DNA of 64,000 bases. It comes from Salvia splendens (lineage: Eukaryota > Streptophyta > Magnoliopsida > Lamiales > Lamiaceae). Made by a program: the position numbers and the translations under genes. Positions 46,690-57,249 of the stretch are shown in pieces. Numbering within the stretch: the first letter of the stretch is position 1; every line of letters begins with the position of its first letter. Location: NCBI RefSeq assembly GCF_004379255.2, contig NC_056034.1, forward strand, positions 5,148,501 to 5,212,500, written 5' to 3'. Below the pieces are notes generated by a model, which ran no database searches, was not told the DNA's origin, and worked only from the letters and a program-made list of their open reading frames with translations.

Positions 46690-47271
46690 TGATGGATCCG
46701 CGAATTTTTGATGTTAGCAAAGGCTGGTAGAGAATGAAAATACAGACACAAAGAATTTACGTGGTTCGATTTACTGAAGTAAATCTACGTCCACGGGAAA
46801 AAGGGAGGGCAAGATTGTATTGCTTGATCTGCCAAATACAGCTTACAACACAGACTTGCTATATGATTGTTTCTCTAGAGAGATTCTAACCTCTTCTATC
46901 AGATCTAAGTTCTATTTATATAATGAACTCAGATCATGGCTTGCGTCACCACCCTCAGTCGTGGATGTCGTGTAGGTTATGGCCTAAGATCGTGGGTGAA
47001 GCGTAGGTCATGGCCTACGATCGTGGCCTGAACTGACATCACGTGGTAGTGGGTGTGTTGGACATCCGGTATGGGTCCACTAACTCCTTGTTCGGTCGAA
47101 TACCGAGACCGAACTGCTTTGGTTGCCGATCTGAGAGTAGAGCTTGATTGGTTGGCTTTTACCGAGCTGTAGGCTGAGGCCGAACTCTTTGGTAATGCCG
47201 AACTGAACTCTTGGGCTTTGGGCTGGCCGAGCTGTCACTGCTATTGGGCTTGTTTAGTACGTACCCCATCA
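46690..47271 (-). repeat. 5' LTR of element B
   Basis: This 582-bp LTR lies upstream of gag in element direction and carries TATAAATAG on the minus strand at 46912-46920. I see no difference from 36446-37027. Confidence 0.93.
46912..46920 (-). promoter_or_regulatory. LTR TATA box, element B
   Basis: TATAAATAG in the 5' LTR, at the position conserved in A and C. Confidence 0.65.
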
Positions 47272-47465
47272 TACAATATTTAGAGTTTGCATTTTATTAT
47301 ATTCCTATTCATATATATTTCATTCAAGACAATATTTGCATCACACTGATCTAAAATATGAGTTACACGACTCATTTTGCATTCAATTTTCCCCTTATTT
47401 ACGAAAACTACAAGGATGGATAATATTTCGGTTTTCTCTAAATCCTATTTTTCAGCCGGTTAGTA

Positions 47466-47661
47466 CTCTCTCCGTTCCCCTCAAGATGTCCACATTTCAT
47501 TTTAGTTTGTCTCACTTTCTTTATTTGGTAATAAATCACTCTATCATCTCTCACTATTAAAATATTCAATTACATTTTCTCTCTACTTACCGTAACTAAC
47601 AACTTCTTCTAAAATTTCGTGCCACTCAAGAATTTGGACATCTTGACTGGGACGGAGGGAG
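47466..47661. mobile_element. Stowaway-type MITE
   Basis: The left end is CTCTCTCCGTTCCCCTCAAG and the right end 'cttgactgggacggagggag' is its inverse, with TA on both sides. Confidence 0.82.
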
Positions 47662-47736
47662 TATATTATAATAAGGCAAGTCTCTATTTTTGTCTATTTT
47701 TCGGTTGAATATAATATTAGTTTCTTAAAAATAGTA

Positions 47737-47992
47737 CTCCCTACGTTCCATTTTAGCAGTCCCGATTTACTATTTTTAGGCGTCCCACTGTAGGAGTTTC
47801 GGTTGGAATATTCCATGAATGGTAATAAGCCCCACATTCCACTAACATGTTTTCACTCAAATTTTATTATAAAACTAATACTCTTATATGAAAGTATGAC
47901 CCACATTCCACTATCTTCTTTCCATCAATTTTATTTACATTTCTTAAAATTCGTGTCGAACACAAATGAGACTCCTAAAGTGGATAGAATAG
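47737..47992. mobile_element. Stowaway-type MITE
   Basis: The left end is CTCCCTACGTTCCATTTTAG and the right end 'ctcctaaagtggatagaatag' is a decayed inverse, with TA on both sides. The internal words match those in 1580-1800, read on the other strand. Confidence 0.7.
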
Positions 47993-47994
47993 TA

Positions 47995-48664
47995 TTATTA
48001 TAATATTATCTTATTTAATTCACGACAATTTTGCATTACAACAATCTATAATTCGTATTACACGAAAGCTCGTACGTTATGCATTACCTAAATCAATATA
48101 TTGCGTTATAACAATATAGAGTTTGCATTTACATATAATCTGTTATTACAGTAACTATGAACTTACTGTCATTATAACATTATGGAAGTTTCATTACATA
48201 GAATCTGACATTGCAATAGGAAAACACATCGAATTTCATCCATATCATACAGATGTAAACAATCATGTGAATTATAGTAGTATTACAAAAATTTTTACCT
48301 GGGGAGTATCATTGATGATCTAACAAACGCATATGAATGCAAGGGTGGTTCTACATGGGGAGTATCATAATCAACAAATAGATGCTAAACACGAGAACAT
48401 AGAATTTTTGAATATTTACTTCATTCATCATTATTATTTATGCCACATGCATCCATATCGTACAATGTCTACTTTATGCTTGGACATAAACGAGAGGAAT
48501 ACAACTACTGCAACTAGTTCAAAATAAAACAAAAAACAAAAGGAAACACAGCCATCATGAAGAAGTAAATACCTTAAATAAGAACAAACTATAAATTCTC
48601 AAAGAGTTATGTTATAAGTTCGATAATAAGACCTTGTTTCAAGATATTTGTGCAATAAGTTTTG
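47995..48664. other. AT-rich intergenic DNA
   Basis: I see no gene or complete element between the MITE and element C. Confidence 0.5.
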
Positions 48665-48669
48665 GTTTT

Positions 48670-49404
48670 TGATGGGGTGCGTACTAAACAAGCCCAACAG
48701 CAATGACGGCCCATCAGCCCAAAGCCCAAGGAAGAGTATGAGTTCGGCATTACCAAAGAGTTCGGCCTCAGCCTACAGCTCGGTAAAAGCCGACCAATCA
48801 AGCTCTGCTCTCAGATCGGCAACCAACAGCCCAAAGCCCAAGGAAGAGTATGAGTTCGGCATTACCAAAGAGTTCGGCCTCAGCCTACAGCTCGGTAAAA
48901 GCCAACCAATCAAGCTCTGCTCTCAGGTCGGCATCAAGCTCTACTCTCAGATCGGCAGCCAAAGCAGTTCGGTCTCAGTATTCGACCGAACAAGGAGTTA
49001 GTGGACCCATACAGGATTTCCACAACTTCCAACACACCCACTACCACGTGGTGTCAGCTCAGGCCACGATCGTAGGCCATGACCTAAGCTACATGCAGGA
49101 CCTCCATGACCTCCACGACATCCACAACCATCATTAGTGGTGATGCAAGCCACGATCTTAGTTCAATGTATAAATAGAACTTAGATCAGATAGAAAAGGG
49201 TTAAGCTCTCTAGAGATAAAATACCATATAGCAAGTCTGTGTTGTAAGCTGTAATCCCAGATCAAGCAATACAGTCTTGCCCTCCCTTCTTCCCGTGGAC
49301 GTAGATTTACTTCAGTAAATCGAACCACGTAAATCTCTGTGTCGTGATCTGCATTTTCATTCTCTACTAGCATTCACAAACATCAGAGATTCGCGGACTC
49401 ATCA
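48670..49404 (+). repeat. 5' LTR of element C with internal 112-bp duplication
   Basis: The LTR contains a head-to-tail duplication (48715-48826 and 48827-48938) beginning CAGCCCAAAGCCCAAGGAAG. This makes it longer than the LTRs of A and B. Both LTRs of C have the duplication, so it predates insertion. Confidence 0.9.
49169..49177 (+). promoter_or_regulatory. LTR TATA box, element C
   Basis: TATAAATAG in the 5' LTR; the 3' LTR has the same at 56101-56109. Confidence 0.65.
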
Positions 49405-49405
49405 C

Positions 49406-49423
49406 TGGCGCCGTCTGTGGGAA
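49406..49423 (+). other. Primer-binding site, element C
   Basis: TGGCGCCGTCTGTGGGAA one base after the 5' LTR. Confidence 0.85.
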
Positions 49424-49490
49424 ACAGAGAACCAAATTTGTGATAAAGCGAATTTTTGACCCTTTTTCCACCCCAAAAAAAAAAAAAAAA

Positions 49491-50567
49491 ATGCATACCA
49501 GATCACACACTACCCGTAATACCGTTCGTGAAAACCATGAGGAAGCTAGTCCAGCCCGCAGGTCCGGAAAACAGCCTCGGGAGACATCTACTTCCAGTTT
49601 TCACGATGAAGGAACAAGCCGCTCAAAAGGTCCACACACCGAGTCTTCCCAGCAGCCTGATTTGAATGAGGCTGTCAAGCTGTTCTTGGCTGAGAAGCAG
49701 GATGAGTTCTTAGCCTTCCTGCAAAAGAGCCAACAGCCGAAGACGAAAACGGTAGATTCTCCTTCCTCGTCCAGACATGAAAGTCACTACCGCAGTAGTA
49801 CCGTGTCTTCCAGGAAGAAGAATCCTCAACCCCGACATGTTCCTGTTCCTCCTCGGTACCGGAATCACAGGAGACCTCGATCTCCTCCATACCGAAGAGA
49901 TGTCGGGTTCGCCATGTACGGAGCATTGAAGACTCCGTTCTCGGACGATATCACCCGAACTCCCCTTCCACAGAACTACCGAACTCCGTCGATGACTTAT
50001 GACGGGTTGGTGGATCCTCATGACTTCCTGGGACGCTATCAGTATAATATGGCGAACCAGGGCCTCAATGAGGTCCATATGTGCAAGCTGTTCCCCGAGC
50101 TGCTCATCGGGAACGCCAGAAGGTGGTTCGACAGCCTTCCTCAAGGCAGCATTAGATCCTACCGAGATCTAATGGATGCTTTCCACAGGAGGTTCTTTCA
50201 GAAAGCGGAAGCCCGGATTACTTCGGCTCAGCTGCTTTCTATACGTCAAGGTCGCGACGAAAATATCAGCGACTTCATGACGAGATTCCACAAGGAATGC
50301 CTACAAGTAGATGATCTCAACGATCTACTTGTCTTTTCGGCATTCCAAAATGGAATCCTGCCCGGAGCTCTCTACAGAAAGCTCGTGGAATGCAGTCCGC
50401 AAACAGCTCAAGAGATGTGGGACATTGCGGACAAGTTTTCTCGTGCCGATGAGGCAGACCGTCGAAAACGGTCTTTAGACAGCTCATCTAGAGAAGACAA
50501 AAAGAAGCCCGATCATAGCGATCAGAGGCTTCCTCGCCGAACACCTTCCCCACCAAAGGAGGGATAG
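49491..50567 (+). CDS. gag: Gag (truncated, 358 aa), element C
   Basis: ATG 49491 (MHTRSHTTRNTVRENH) follows a run of A. The gag core ELLIGNARRWFDSLPQGSIR is intact. The frame ends at a TAG created by the same deletion as in A, which removes the zinc knuckle and protease. The product is the same length as the gag of A and differs by few residues. Confidence 0.87.
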   Translation: MHTRSHTTRNTVRENHEEASPARRSGKQPRETSTSSFHDEGTSRSKGPHTESSQQPDLNEAVKLFLAEKQDEFLAFLQKSQQPKTKTVDSPSSSRHESHYRSSTVSSRKKNPQPRHVPVPPRYRNHRRPRSPPYRRDVGFAMYGALKTPFSDDITRTPLPQNYRTPSMTYDGLVDPHDFLGRYQYNMANQGLNEVHMCKLFPELLIGNARRWFDSLPQGSIRSYRDLMDAFHRRFFQKAEARITSAQLLSIRQGRDENISDFMTRFHKECLQVDDLNDLLVFSAFQNGILPGALYRKLVECSPQTAQEMWDIADKFSRADEADRRKRSLDSSSREDKKKPDHSDQRLPRRTPSPPKEG

Positions 50568-50690
50568 CGGTCATCCGAGGTGATCGAAAAGGAGCAAGTG
50601 TGTTTGCAGATTGCGCTTAAAAGTGCCGAGCAATCAGTTCGGCACCATCAAGCATAGCAATCACAACAGCCGGAGTCAGAGGCAGGCGAA

Positions 50691-51123
50691 ATGACCGAAG
50701 TCACACCGGAGCCGAACTCGATGGTGTACGGCACTGAAGCCGTGATTCCGGTTGAGATCGGCATACCCAGTCCCCGAACTCAATTTCTCCTCAGAAATGA
50801 ATGGTGACGGACTGAGAGCCGAACTAGATCTTGCCGAAGAAAGAAGAGAATTGGCCTGCATAAAAGCAGCCAAGTACAAGGAGCAAGTAGCCCGGTATTA
50901 TAACCAAAGGGTGAAAAAGCTGCAATTTCAAGTGGGAGATCTCGTCTTGAGAAACAACGAAGTAAGCCGAGCAGAAAAGCTGGGCAAGCTCGAACCCACA
51001 TGGGAAGGTCCATATCGGGTGTCAGAAGTCCTCGGCAAAGGGTCTTACAAATTGGCTCACATGTCAGGAGAACAGGTACCCCGAACATGGCACATTTCCA
51101 ACCTCAAAAAGTTCCATTTGTAA
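50691..51123 (+). pseudogene. Truncated pol remnant (integrase C-terminus), element C
   Basis: MTEVTPEPNSM joins VYGTEAVIPVEIG at about 50721, the same junction as in A. A small deletion near 50783 shifts the frame. From 50752 an alternative frame is open through RRELACIKAAKYKEQVARYY and WEGPYRVSEVLGKGSYKL to a TAA at 51123. It has no catalytic domain. Confidence 0.85.
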
Positions 51124-51289
51124 GAGACAGTCCGGTCAGTCAGTCTTGAGTCCTGTTCGGTCAATGTGCTTTATTTGGTTTGCTTGGTCTTTGTTTGTCT
51201 CTGTGCGTTTTGTCTATGTGTTTTGTCTGTCTCTGTGCGTGTCGTCTCTTACAAATGTTACTGAGGTATCTTGTTCTTCGAAGGCTGAT

Positions 51290-51590
51290 CCCCTTCTTAG
51301 AACATATACAAGCCAACGATTGTGAGTCAAAGCTTCTAAAGAGGATACAAGACCACAATTCAGCTTAAACAAGCAGTTCGTCTGAAACGAGCTGCAACAA
51401 GCCAACGATTGTGAGTCAAAGCTTCTAAAGAGGATACGAGACCACAATTCAGCTTAAACAAGCAGTTCGTCTGAAACGAGCTGCAATAAGCCAACGATTG
51501 TGAGTCCAAGCTTCTAAGGAGGATACAAGACCACAATTCGGCTTAAGAAATAAGCACTTCGTCTGAAACGAACTGCAATAAGGGAAAGTC
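51290..51590. repeat. Tandem repeat blocks of about 95 bp, element C
   Basis: Three copies contain 'aagccaacgattgtgagt', 'gaccacaattc.gctta' and 'gtctgaaacga.ctgcaa'. They are the inverse-strand equivalents of blocks in A and B. Confidence 0.8.
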
Positions 51591-51807
51591 CGATCCACGC
51601 GATAAACCTCGCCGAATTAGGACGACCAAGTTCGGTCAAAGAAGTTTACCTCATAAGACCGAGGACGACCATGTCTAGTCAAAGAGGTTTACTGCATAAG
51701 ACCACTTCGGTTAACTGGGAAAGTCCGATCCACGCGATAAAACTCGCCGAATTAGGACAAGGGAAAGTTCGATCCCGGCGACAAAAATCGCCAAATTAGA
51801 ACACAAA

Positions 51808-52283
51808 CCAAGTCCGGTCAAAGATGTTTATTTCATCAGACCAAAGACGAGTCCGGTCAAAGATGTTTATTTCATCAGACCAAAGACGAGTCCGGTCAAA
51901 GATGTTTATTTCATCAGACCAAAGACGAGTCCGGTCAAAGATGTTTATTTCATCAGACCAAAGACGAGTCCGGTCGAAGATGTTTATTTCATCAGACCAA
52001 AGACGAGTCCGGTCAAAGATGTTTATTTCATCAGACCAAAGACGAGTCCGGTCAAAGATGTTTATTTCATCAGACCAAAGACGAGTCCGGTCGAAGATGT
52101 TTATTTCATCAGACCAAAGACGAGTCCGGTCAAAGATGTTTATTTCATCAGACCAAAGACGAGTCCGGTCAAAGATGTTTATTTCATCAGACCAAGGACC
52201 AAGTCCGGTCAAAGAAGTTTACTTCATAAGGCCAAGGACCAAGTCCGGTCAAAGAAGTTTACTTCATAAGACCGAGGACAAGT
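51808..52283. repeat. 39-bp tandem repeat, about 12 copies, element C
   Basis: GTCCGGTCAAAGATGTTTAT recurs every 39 bp, with starts near 51812, 51851 and so on to 52241. A variant 'gtcgaag' occurs at 51968 and 52085, three units apart, suggesting block-wise expansion. A long open frame through the array on either strand is a by-product of 39 being a multiple of three. Confidence 0.92.
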
Positions 52284-52414
52284 ACGATGAAATTTTTTCG
52301 CTAAGCTGTAAATACAGTGTTAGAAGCGAAAATAAAATTTCATTTTTCAAATCTTGTTCGGCATACAACTCAGCTACCCTACAAAATGGCGTTACGCTAT
52401 TACAAAGGACTATT

Positions 52415-55261
52415 CTACTGTCCAGGGTTGCTGAAGTTAAGCCACCTATCTGCAAAATCCTCTGGAAGCCGAGTTCGGTTGTTCCGAGCAGATGAAGAAT
52501 AAGCAGGTCGACGAGATGCTATCCTCGACCCAACACCTCTTCCGCGAGCCCCAGAAGCTCTAACCCCTCGGCGATGAAGAGTCTCTGCAATAAGCATCTG
52601 CTGATCTTGCTCGCTCATAGTCACAACTCCTCGGCGAATTTCAGTCCGTCCCTGTCTTGACGATTCCGGTTGCTCCTGAGCCCGTTCTCGTCTTGACGTT
52701 TCCGGCTGTTCCGGAGTTCGTTGTTGACTTGGAGTAGGAATTTGAACAAGGGAACCAGAGGCTTGATCTGGAGTGCGAGCATCTGTTGGCGGGAAATGCC
52801 TAAGGAATCTCTCGATTGCGGGACGCCGGAAAAGAATGATGTCGTACCGAGAAGCCCAGCGCCATAATGATTTCACAACTTGTTGGCAAGCCGAGCTCTC
52901 CAGCGCATTGTTCCTCCGGAGTACATGATATTCCTCCCACAGTTCGTCAACTCGACTCTGAACATCTGATATGGTCACTCCCCCGCGCACACGGATGTAA
53001 TCCTCGTACGCAGTCCTCTCAGCAATAGTCGTATTCAGCTCGGCCTCCAGATCCTTCTTATCGGACTCTAAGTCCTTATTATCGGCCTCCAGCTTCACTA
53101 AACGAGCCAGAAGCTCGTCATTCTTCGTCTGATCGGCTATAGCTCTTTTCTCAGCTTCGTCTAAAGCCGAAGAGTACAGCCGTTTCCAGTGAAGTATCTC
53201 CATCTCCTTGAGTACAAAGCAGCTATATTAGTTCGGCAGCTGTACCGAGCAGATAGTAAAATACGACAAGAATAAAGGCGAGTACGAAAAGCTATACGAA
53301 GACAAGTGTAGAAAATTTTTCATTCACAAGGAAAATTTTTACACTAGGAGGGCTTCAAGGCCATTTTACAAGGAAGAAACTAGACTAAGAGAAGGGAGAC
53401 GAAATCATACTCCGCCAGCTTCGTCTCCGGCTCCTTGGTCTGGTTCAGCTTCTTTCTCCTGAGCTACCTCAGCCTCGGCCTCGCATCCTGCCGGCCTCGC
53501 CTCCGCCTCCTGATCGGCTTCCTTCTCCGGATGCCCGGCCCGCTCGACTTCGGCCTCCCGCTCCAGCGGCTCGGCCTCACCCTCTCCGTTGTAAGTCGAA
53601 GCGGGTGAAACGGGTCCCACGGAGGCAAAGATAGCCTCCAGGTTCTCGTCCCGATCAGCTCGACAACTCCGGACTCGGTCTGCAGAAAGCAGGACCGAGG
53701 ATGAAGCGAGCTCCTCAAGGAGCGGCAGATTCTGAAGCCGAGCTGCTATCTCTCGGCTGTACAGAGGCAGCACGACGTCGGCCCCCTGCTCGCCCTTATC
53801 GGTAATTAGCCTTACCAGACTACCGACAAAGGCCGAGAACTGGCTGCTCAAAAAGAGTTTCTCCGTGTAAACACGGAGAGCCTCCCCTTGGGCAACCACG
53901 GCAGCAGCATCCCTCCGTTTCGTCTGCTCTCGCTGGATGACGAGCTGGTTTTTGGCAAACTGAGCTTCATCCTGGGCCGAAATCCTAGCAGCTCTGGCCT
54001 TCTCAAAGTTAGCCTCAGCCTGTTCGGCCCGATGACAAGCAGCCGCCAACTTCCTCTGCATCTCAGCATAGTCATTGGACGCTTTGGAGAGTTCGACGGC
54101 GACGAGCTTGGAGAGCATATCGTTCCTCTGAAAATGAATAAAGAAAAAAGTCAACAAAGGGGCCACAAAAAATACAGGAAAAAAGCAAGGCCAGAAAATC
54201 AAGAAGAGAATTCTCCTCGGCGAAGTCCGTGGGCCATAAAAACGGCTCACAGATATGTTCCGAAGGAGGCGCCAAGACCACGTCTTTCTCTGGCGCTCTC
54301 GGGGGCTTCTGGGCCTTCCCCTTCCCCTTTGCCGAGGTCGACTCCGGCTTCTTCGGATCCGAAGAGGTTTTTTGCCTTTTCGGAGTCCTCTCGGCATCAG
54401 ACGCCGAGCTGGTGGTTTTCGGCCTCTCCGGCTCCTTGGACTCCGAAGATTTGCGGCTAGCCTTATTCAGCATGTACACTGCCAAAAAGCAAGGAAACAA
54501 GGTTAGTTTTCGCTGCTAAAGCAGTAAAGCATAAAAAAGAAATCCTCACCCTCAGTTTCTTCGTCCGAAGACGAGATATTGAACACAAGGTCGCCCTTGA
54601 CGAGCTCAGTTTCCGAGTATTGTTTCCTAATCATAGGAATCTTATTGAGCTCGCCCTCGAGCTCGGCCAACGGTTCTAACCGAGGATGAGGAATCACGGA
54701 CTTCGGCCCTCTCCAGGGAAAGCCCGGAGCCGCTGTCCTATTATAAAAAAAGAAGCGGTTTTGCCATTTCGGCCACTTGGTTTTGCAGAATGCCCTAAAA
54801 GGCTGTAAGGGGATCAAGTAAAACCAAGATCCTTTCCTTTTAAATTGGAAAAAATTAAGGATTGCCCGCAGAGACAGATCCTTATCTAGCCTACGGAGTT
54901 CGGCAGCAAAAGCCGACAAGTGCCTCCAAGAATTCGGAGTCACCTGACCTAAAGGGAGTTGAAAAAAATCAAGAAGCTCTACAAAAGGTGGGGGAAGAGG
55001 GAAACGAAGCCCGCATTCTAAGCAGGCTTCGTAAACGGTGGCATAACCCTCCGGCGGGTCGTTAGCCCTATGATCATCGTCGGGAACCACCGCCTTCCCC
55101 CCGGGAAGAAGATATTTTTCGTGTAGAGATATCACGGTGTCCTTACTCAAGACGCTGTGAAAGTATTCTACAGTCTTCTCTCCGGACTCTTTCCGGCTAG
55201 AAGACCCCTTGCCCCCTTTCCTACCGCTACCTAACTCGGAAGAAGAAGAAGAAGAAGACAT
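52415..55261 (-). pseudogene. Antisense spliced gene of element C, intron-2 donor lost
   Basis: Exons on the minus strand are 55261-54550, 54478-54216, 54127-53411 and 53206-52415. Introns 1 and 3 have GT-AG ends. Intron 2 begins GAGAAT as in A, while its acceptor is kept. Each exon is otherwise open. The protein has the same order as in B: Ser-rich start, PF04195-like region, Ser/Lys linker, two coiled coils and an Arg-rich tail. The gene reads opposite to gag. It would need another donor, or intron retention, to give the full protein. Confidence 0.75.
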
Positions 55262-55601
55262 GGTCCTTACTCTTTGCAAAATCTGAAGAAATTCTGAAGA
55301 AATTCTTGAAAGCGGAAGGAAATTTTTACGCAAAGGAGATAGAGTGCAGAAGAAGCAGTCGCAAAAGTGCTTCAATGATGAAGAAAGGAGGTATTTATCA
55401 GGTTCGGCGAAGATTTCAAAATCGTCGCACCGTTTCGAATCCCACCTTTTCAGGATTCAACGGCCGGATTTTACTGTCGCATTTAATGCAGTCACGTGCA
55501 AGGCACGTCCCCTGACATCAGCCTCCCCCTTGCCTTTATCCAGAATGCCGAAGTGACTCACTTCGCCGAAGTGATTCACTTCGCCCCTTCGGGGGGGGTA
55601 G

Positions 55602-56336
55602 TGATGGGGTGCGTACTAAACAAGCCCAACAGCAATGACGGCCCATCAGCCCAAAGCCCAAGGAAGAGTATGAGTTCGGCATTACCAAAGAGTTCGGCCT
55701 CAGCCTACAGCTCGGTAAAAGCCGACCAATCAAGCTCTGCTCTCAGATCGGCAACCAACAGCCCAAAGCCCAAGGAAGAGTATGAGTTCGGCATTACCAA
55801 AGAGTTCGGCCTCAACCTACAGCTCGGTAAAAGCCAACCAATCAAGCTCTGCTCTCAGGTCGGCATCAAGCTCTACTCTCAGATCGGCAGCCAAAGCAGT
55901 TCGGTCTCAGTATTCGACCGAACAAGGAGTTAGTGGACCCATACAGGATTTCCACAACTTCCAACACACCCACTACCACGTGGTGTCAGCTCAGGCCACG
56001 ATCGTAGGCCATGACCTAAGCTACATGCAGGACCTCCATGACCTCCACGACATCCACAACCATCATTAGTGGTGATGCAAGCCACGATCTTAGTTCAATG
56101 TATAAATAGAACTTAGATCAGATAGAAAAGGGTTAAGCTCTCTAGAGATAAAATACCATATAGCAAGTCTGTGTTGTAAGCTGTAATCCCAGATCAAGCA
56201 ATACAGTCTTGCCCTCCCTTCTTCCCGTGGACGTAGATTTACTTCAGTAAATCGAACCACGTAAATCTCTGTGTCGTGATCTGCATTTTCATTCTCTACT
56301 AGCATTCACAAACATCAGAGATTCGCGGACTCATCA
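55602..56336 (+). repeat. 3' LTR of element C
   Basis: 735 bp, matching 48670-49404 with one difference seen. The G-run before it (55591-55598) fits a purine tract. Confidence 0.93.
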
Positions 56337-56341
56337 GTTTT

Positions 56342-56892
56342 CTATTAATAGATTATACTTATAATCACTTTTTTTTTGTCTTTTTACTCCAAATAGAAAA
56401 CTTTTGACATGGAGCATCATGCAAATACTAATAATTTATGGTTTCCTATAACTCATTTAAGAAAACTTCTTTTCATTTTGAGATTATTAGAATATGAGTT
56501 TGAATAACATTCATTTTTGCGAAAACTTTCTGATCTGAGTACGGTAGAATAAAAACAAGATAGAAATCCATACTCCATTTGCATAACAAAAGTATCAGAC
56601 ATTAGCAATCACAAAATAAATACAGCACTACCTTTTCCAGCAAAGCTTTAAAAAAAACAAAACAAGACAGCTAAATTACTATTTAAGTCATAGGGTAAGA
56701 GCATAGCTAAATTCAAAAACTATGATCTTGTACAAAGCAGGTATTCTTTTGGAGTACTTCATTAATGTGAAATCGACTATGATAATTTTATGTCATATTT
56801 CTGGAGCCTCAAGTCCAAGGTACAAACTGAGGCAATAATCTTTTTATAGCTTTTTGTCATCTCATTTGTCACTGATCATTTAAAGAAAGGGT

Positions 56893-56936
<44 letters not shown>

Positions 56937-57246
56937 GACTGTCAAACCATGAATTTACAGCATATTTCCCACAACAAAATTGGTCAGATGTGCCAGCATT
57001 ATGTGACGGGACAATTCATAAAAATATTTAAATTTTTTATGTGCTTGATCTCCACTGTATAAATGAGCGAGCAGAAGATATTACCCAAATTTTTTAATTT
57101 CAATTTGAATTCGTTCTTGGCGAATTGAAGTGGTGCATCTTCATAATCGGCTAATTAATCGGATGATACTTGCCTCCCAACCACAGTGAGAGTTTCCACA
57201 TATCTACTATACTAGTATTAATAAAAATTCTCTTGATTCGATATCC
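56342..57246. other. AT-rich intergenic DNA with (GA)n microsatellite
   Basis: A run of about 19 GA units lies at 56895-56932. I see no gene. Confidence 0.6.
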
Positions 57247-57249
57247 TAA

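Larger units (their letters stand above)
36446..47271 (-). mobile_element. LTR retrotransposon B, apparently intact Tat-lineage Ty3/gypsy
   Basis: The element is 10,826 bp, with two 582-bp LTRs that look identical and begin TGATGG and end CCATCA. The 5-bp target duplication is TACAA (36441-36445 and 47272-47276). In element order (minus strand): LTR, primer-binding site, gag-protease, UAG, pol with RT, RNaseH, a second RNaseH-like domain and integrase, tandem repeats, then an antisense four-exon gene, purine tract, LTR. Pol order with an extra RNaseH and an antisense gene points to the Tat lineage. Lack of LTR differences implies very recent insertion. It is the likely helper type for A and C. 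Confidence 0.95.
36201..47316. mobile_element. Hairpin MITE split by element B
   Basis: 36201-36445 and 47277-47316 together form a long inverted repeat. The outer arms contain AAAATGCAAACTC and its inverse GAGTTTGCATTTTATTAT. The inner arms contain GTACAAACTCCAAACTATGAT and AACAGAAAATATCAACACAG with their inverses. Element B inserted near the right end and duplicated TACAA. Outer borders are approximate. Confidence 0.75.
48670..56336 (+). mobile_element. LTR retrotransposon C, non-autonomous relative of A
   Basis: The element is 7,667 bp, with two 735-bp LTRs starting TGATGG and ending CTCATCA and the target duplication GTTTT (48665-48669 and 56337-56341). I found one LTR difference (gcctcagc versus gcctcaac), so it is young. 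Order: LTR, primer-binding site, truncated gag, integrase tail, 39-bp array, antisense gene, G-rich tract at 55590-55600, LTR. It shares both internal deletions with A but has a different LTR type. Confidence 0.94.

Noticed and set aside
51796..52495. Long repetitive ORFs through the 39-bp array (both strands)
   Set aside because: The period is a multiple of three, so any stop-free unit gives an endless frame. Frames are open on both strands and there is no domain.
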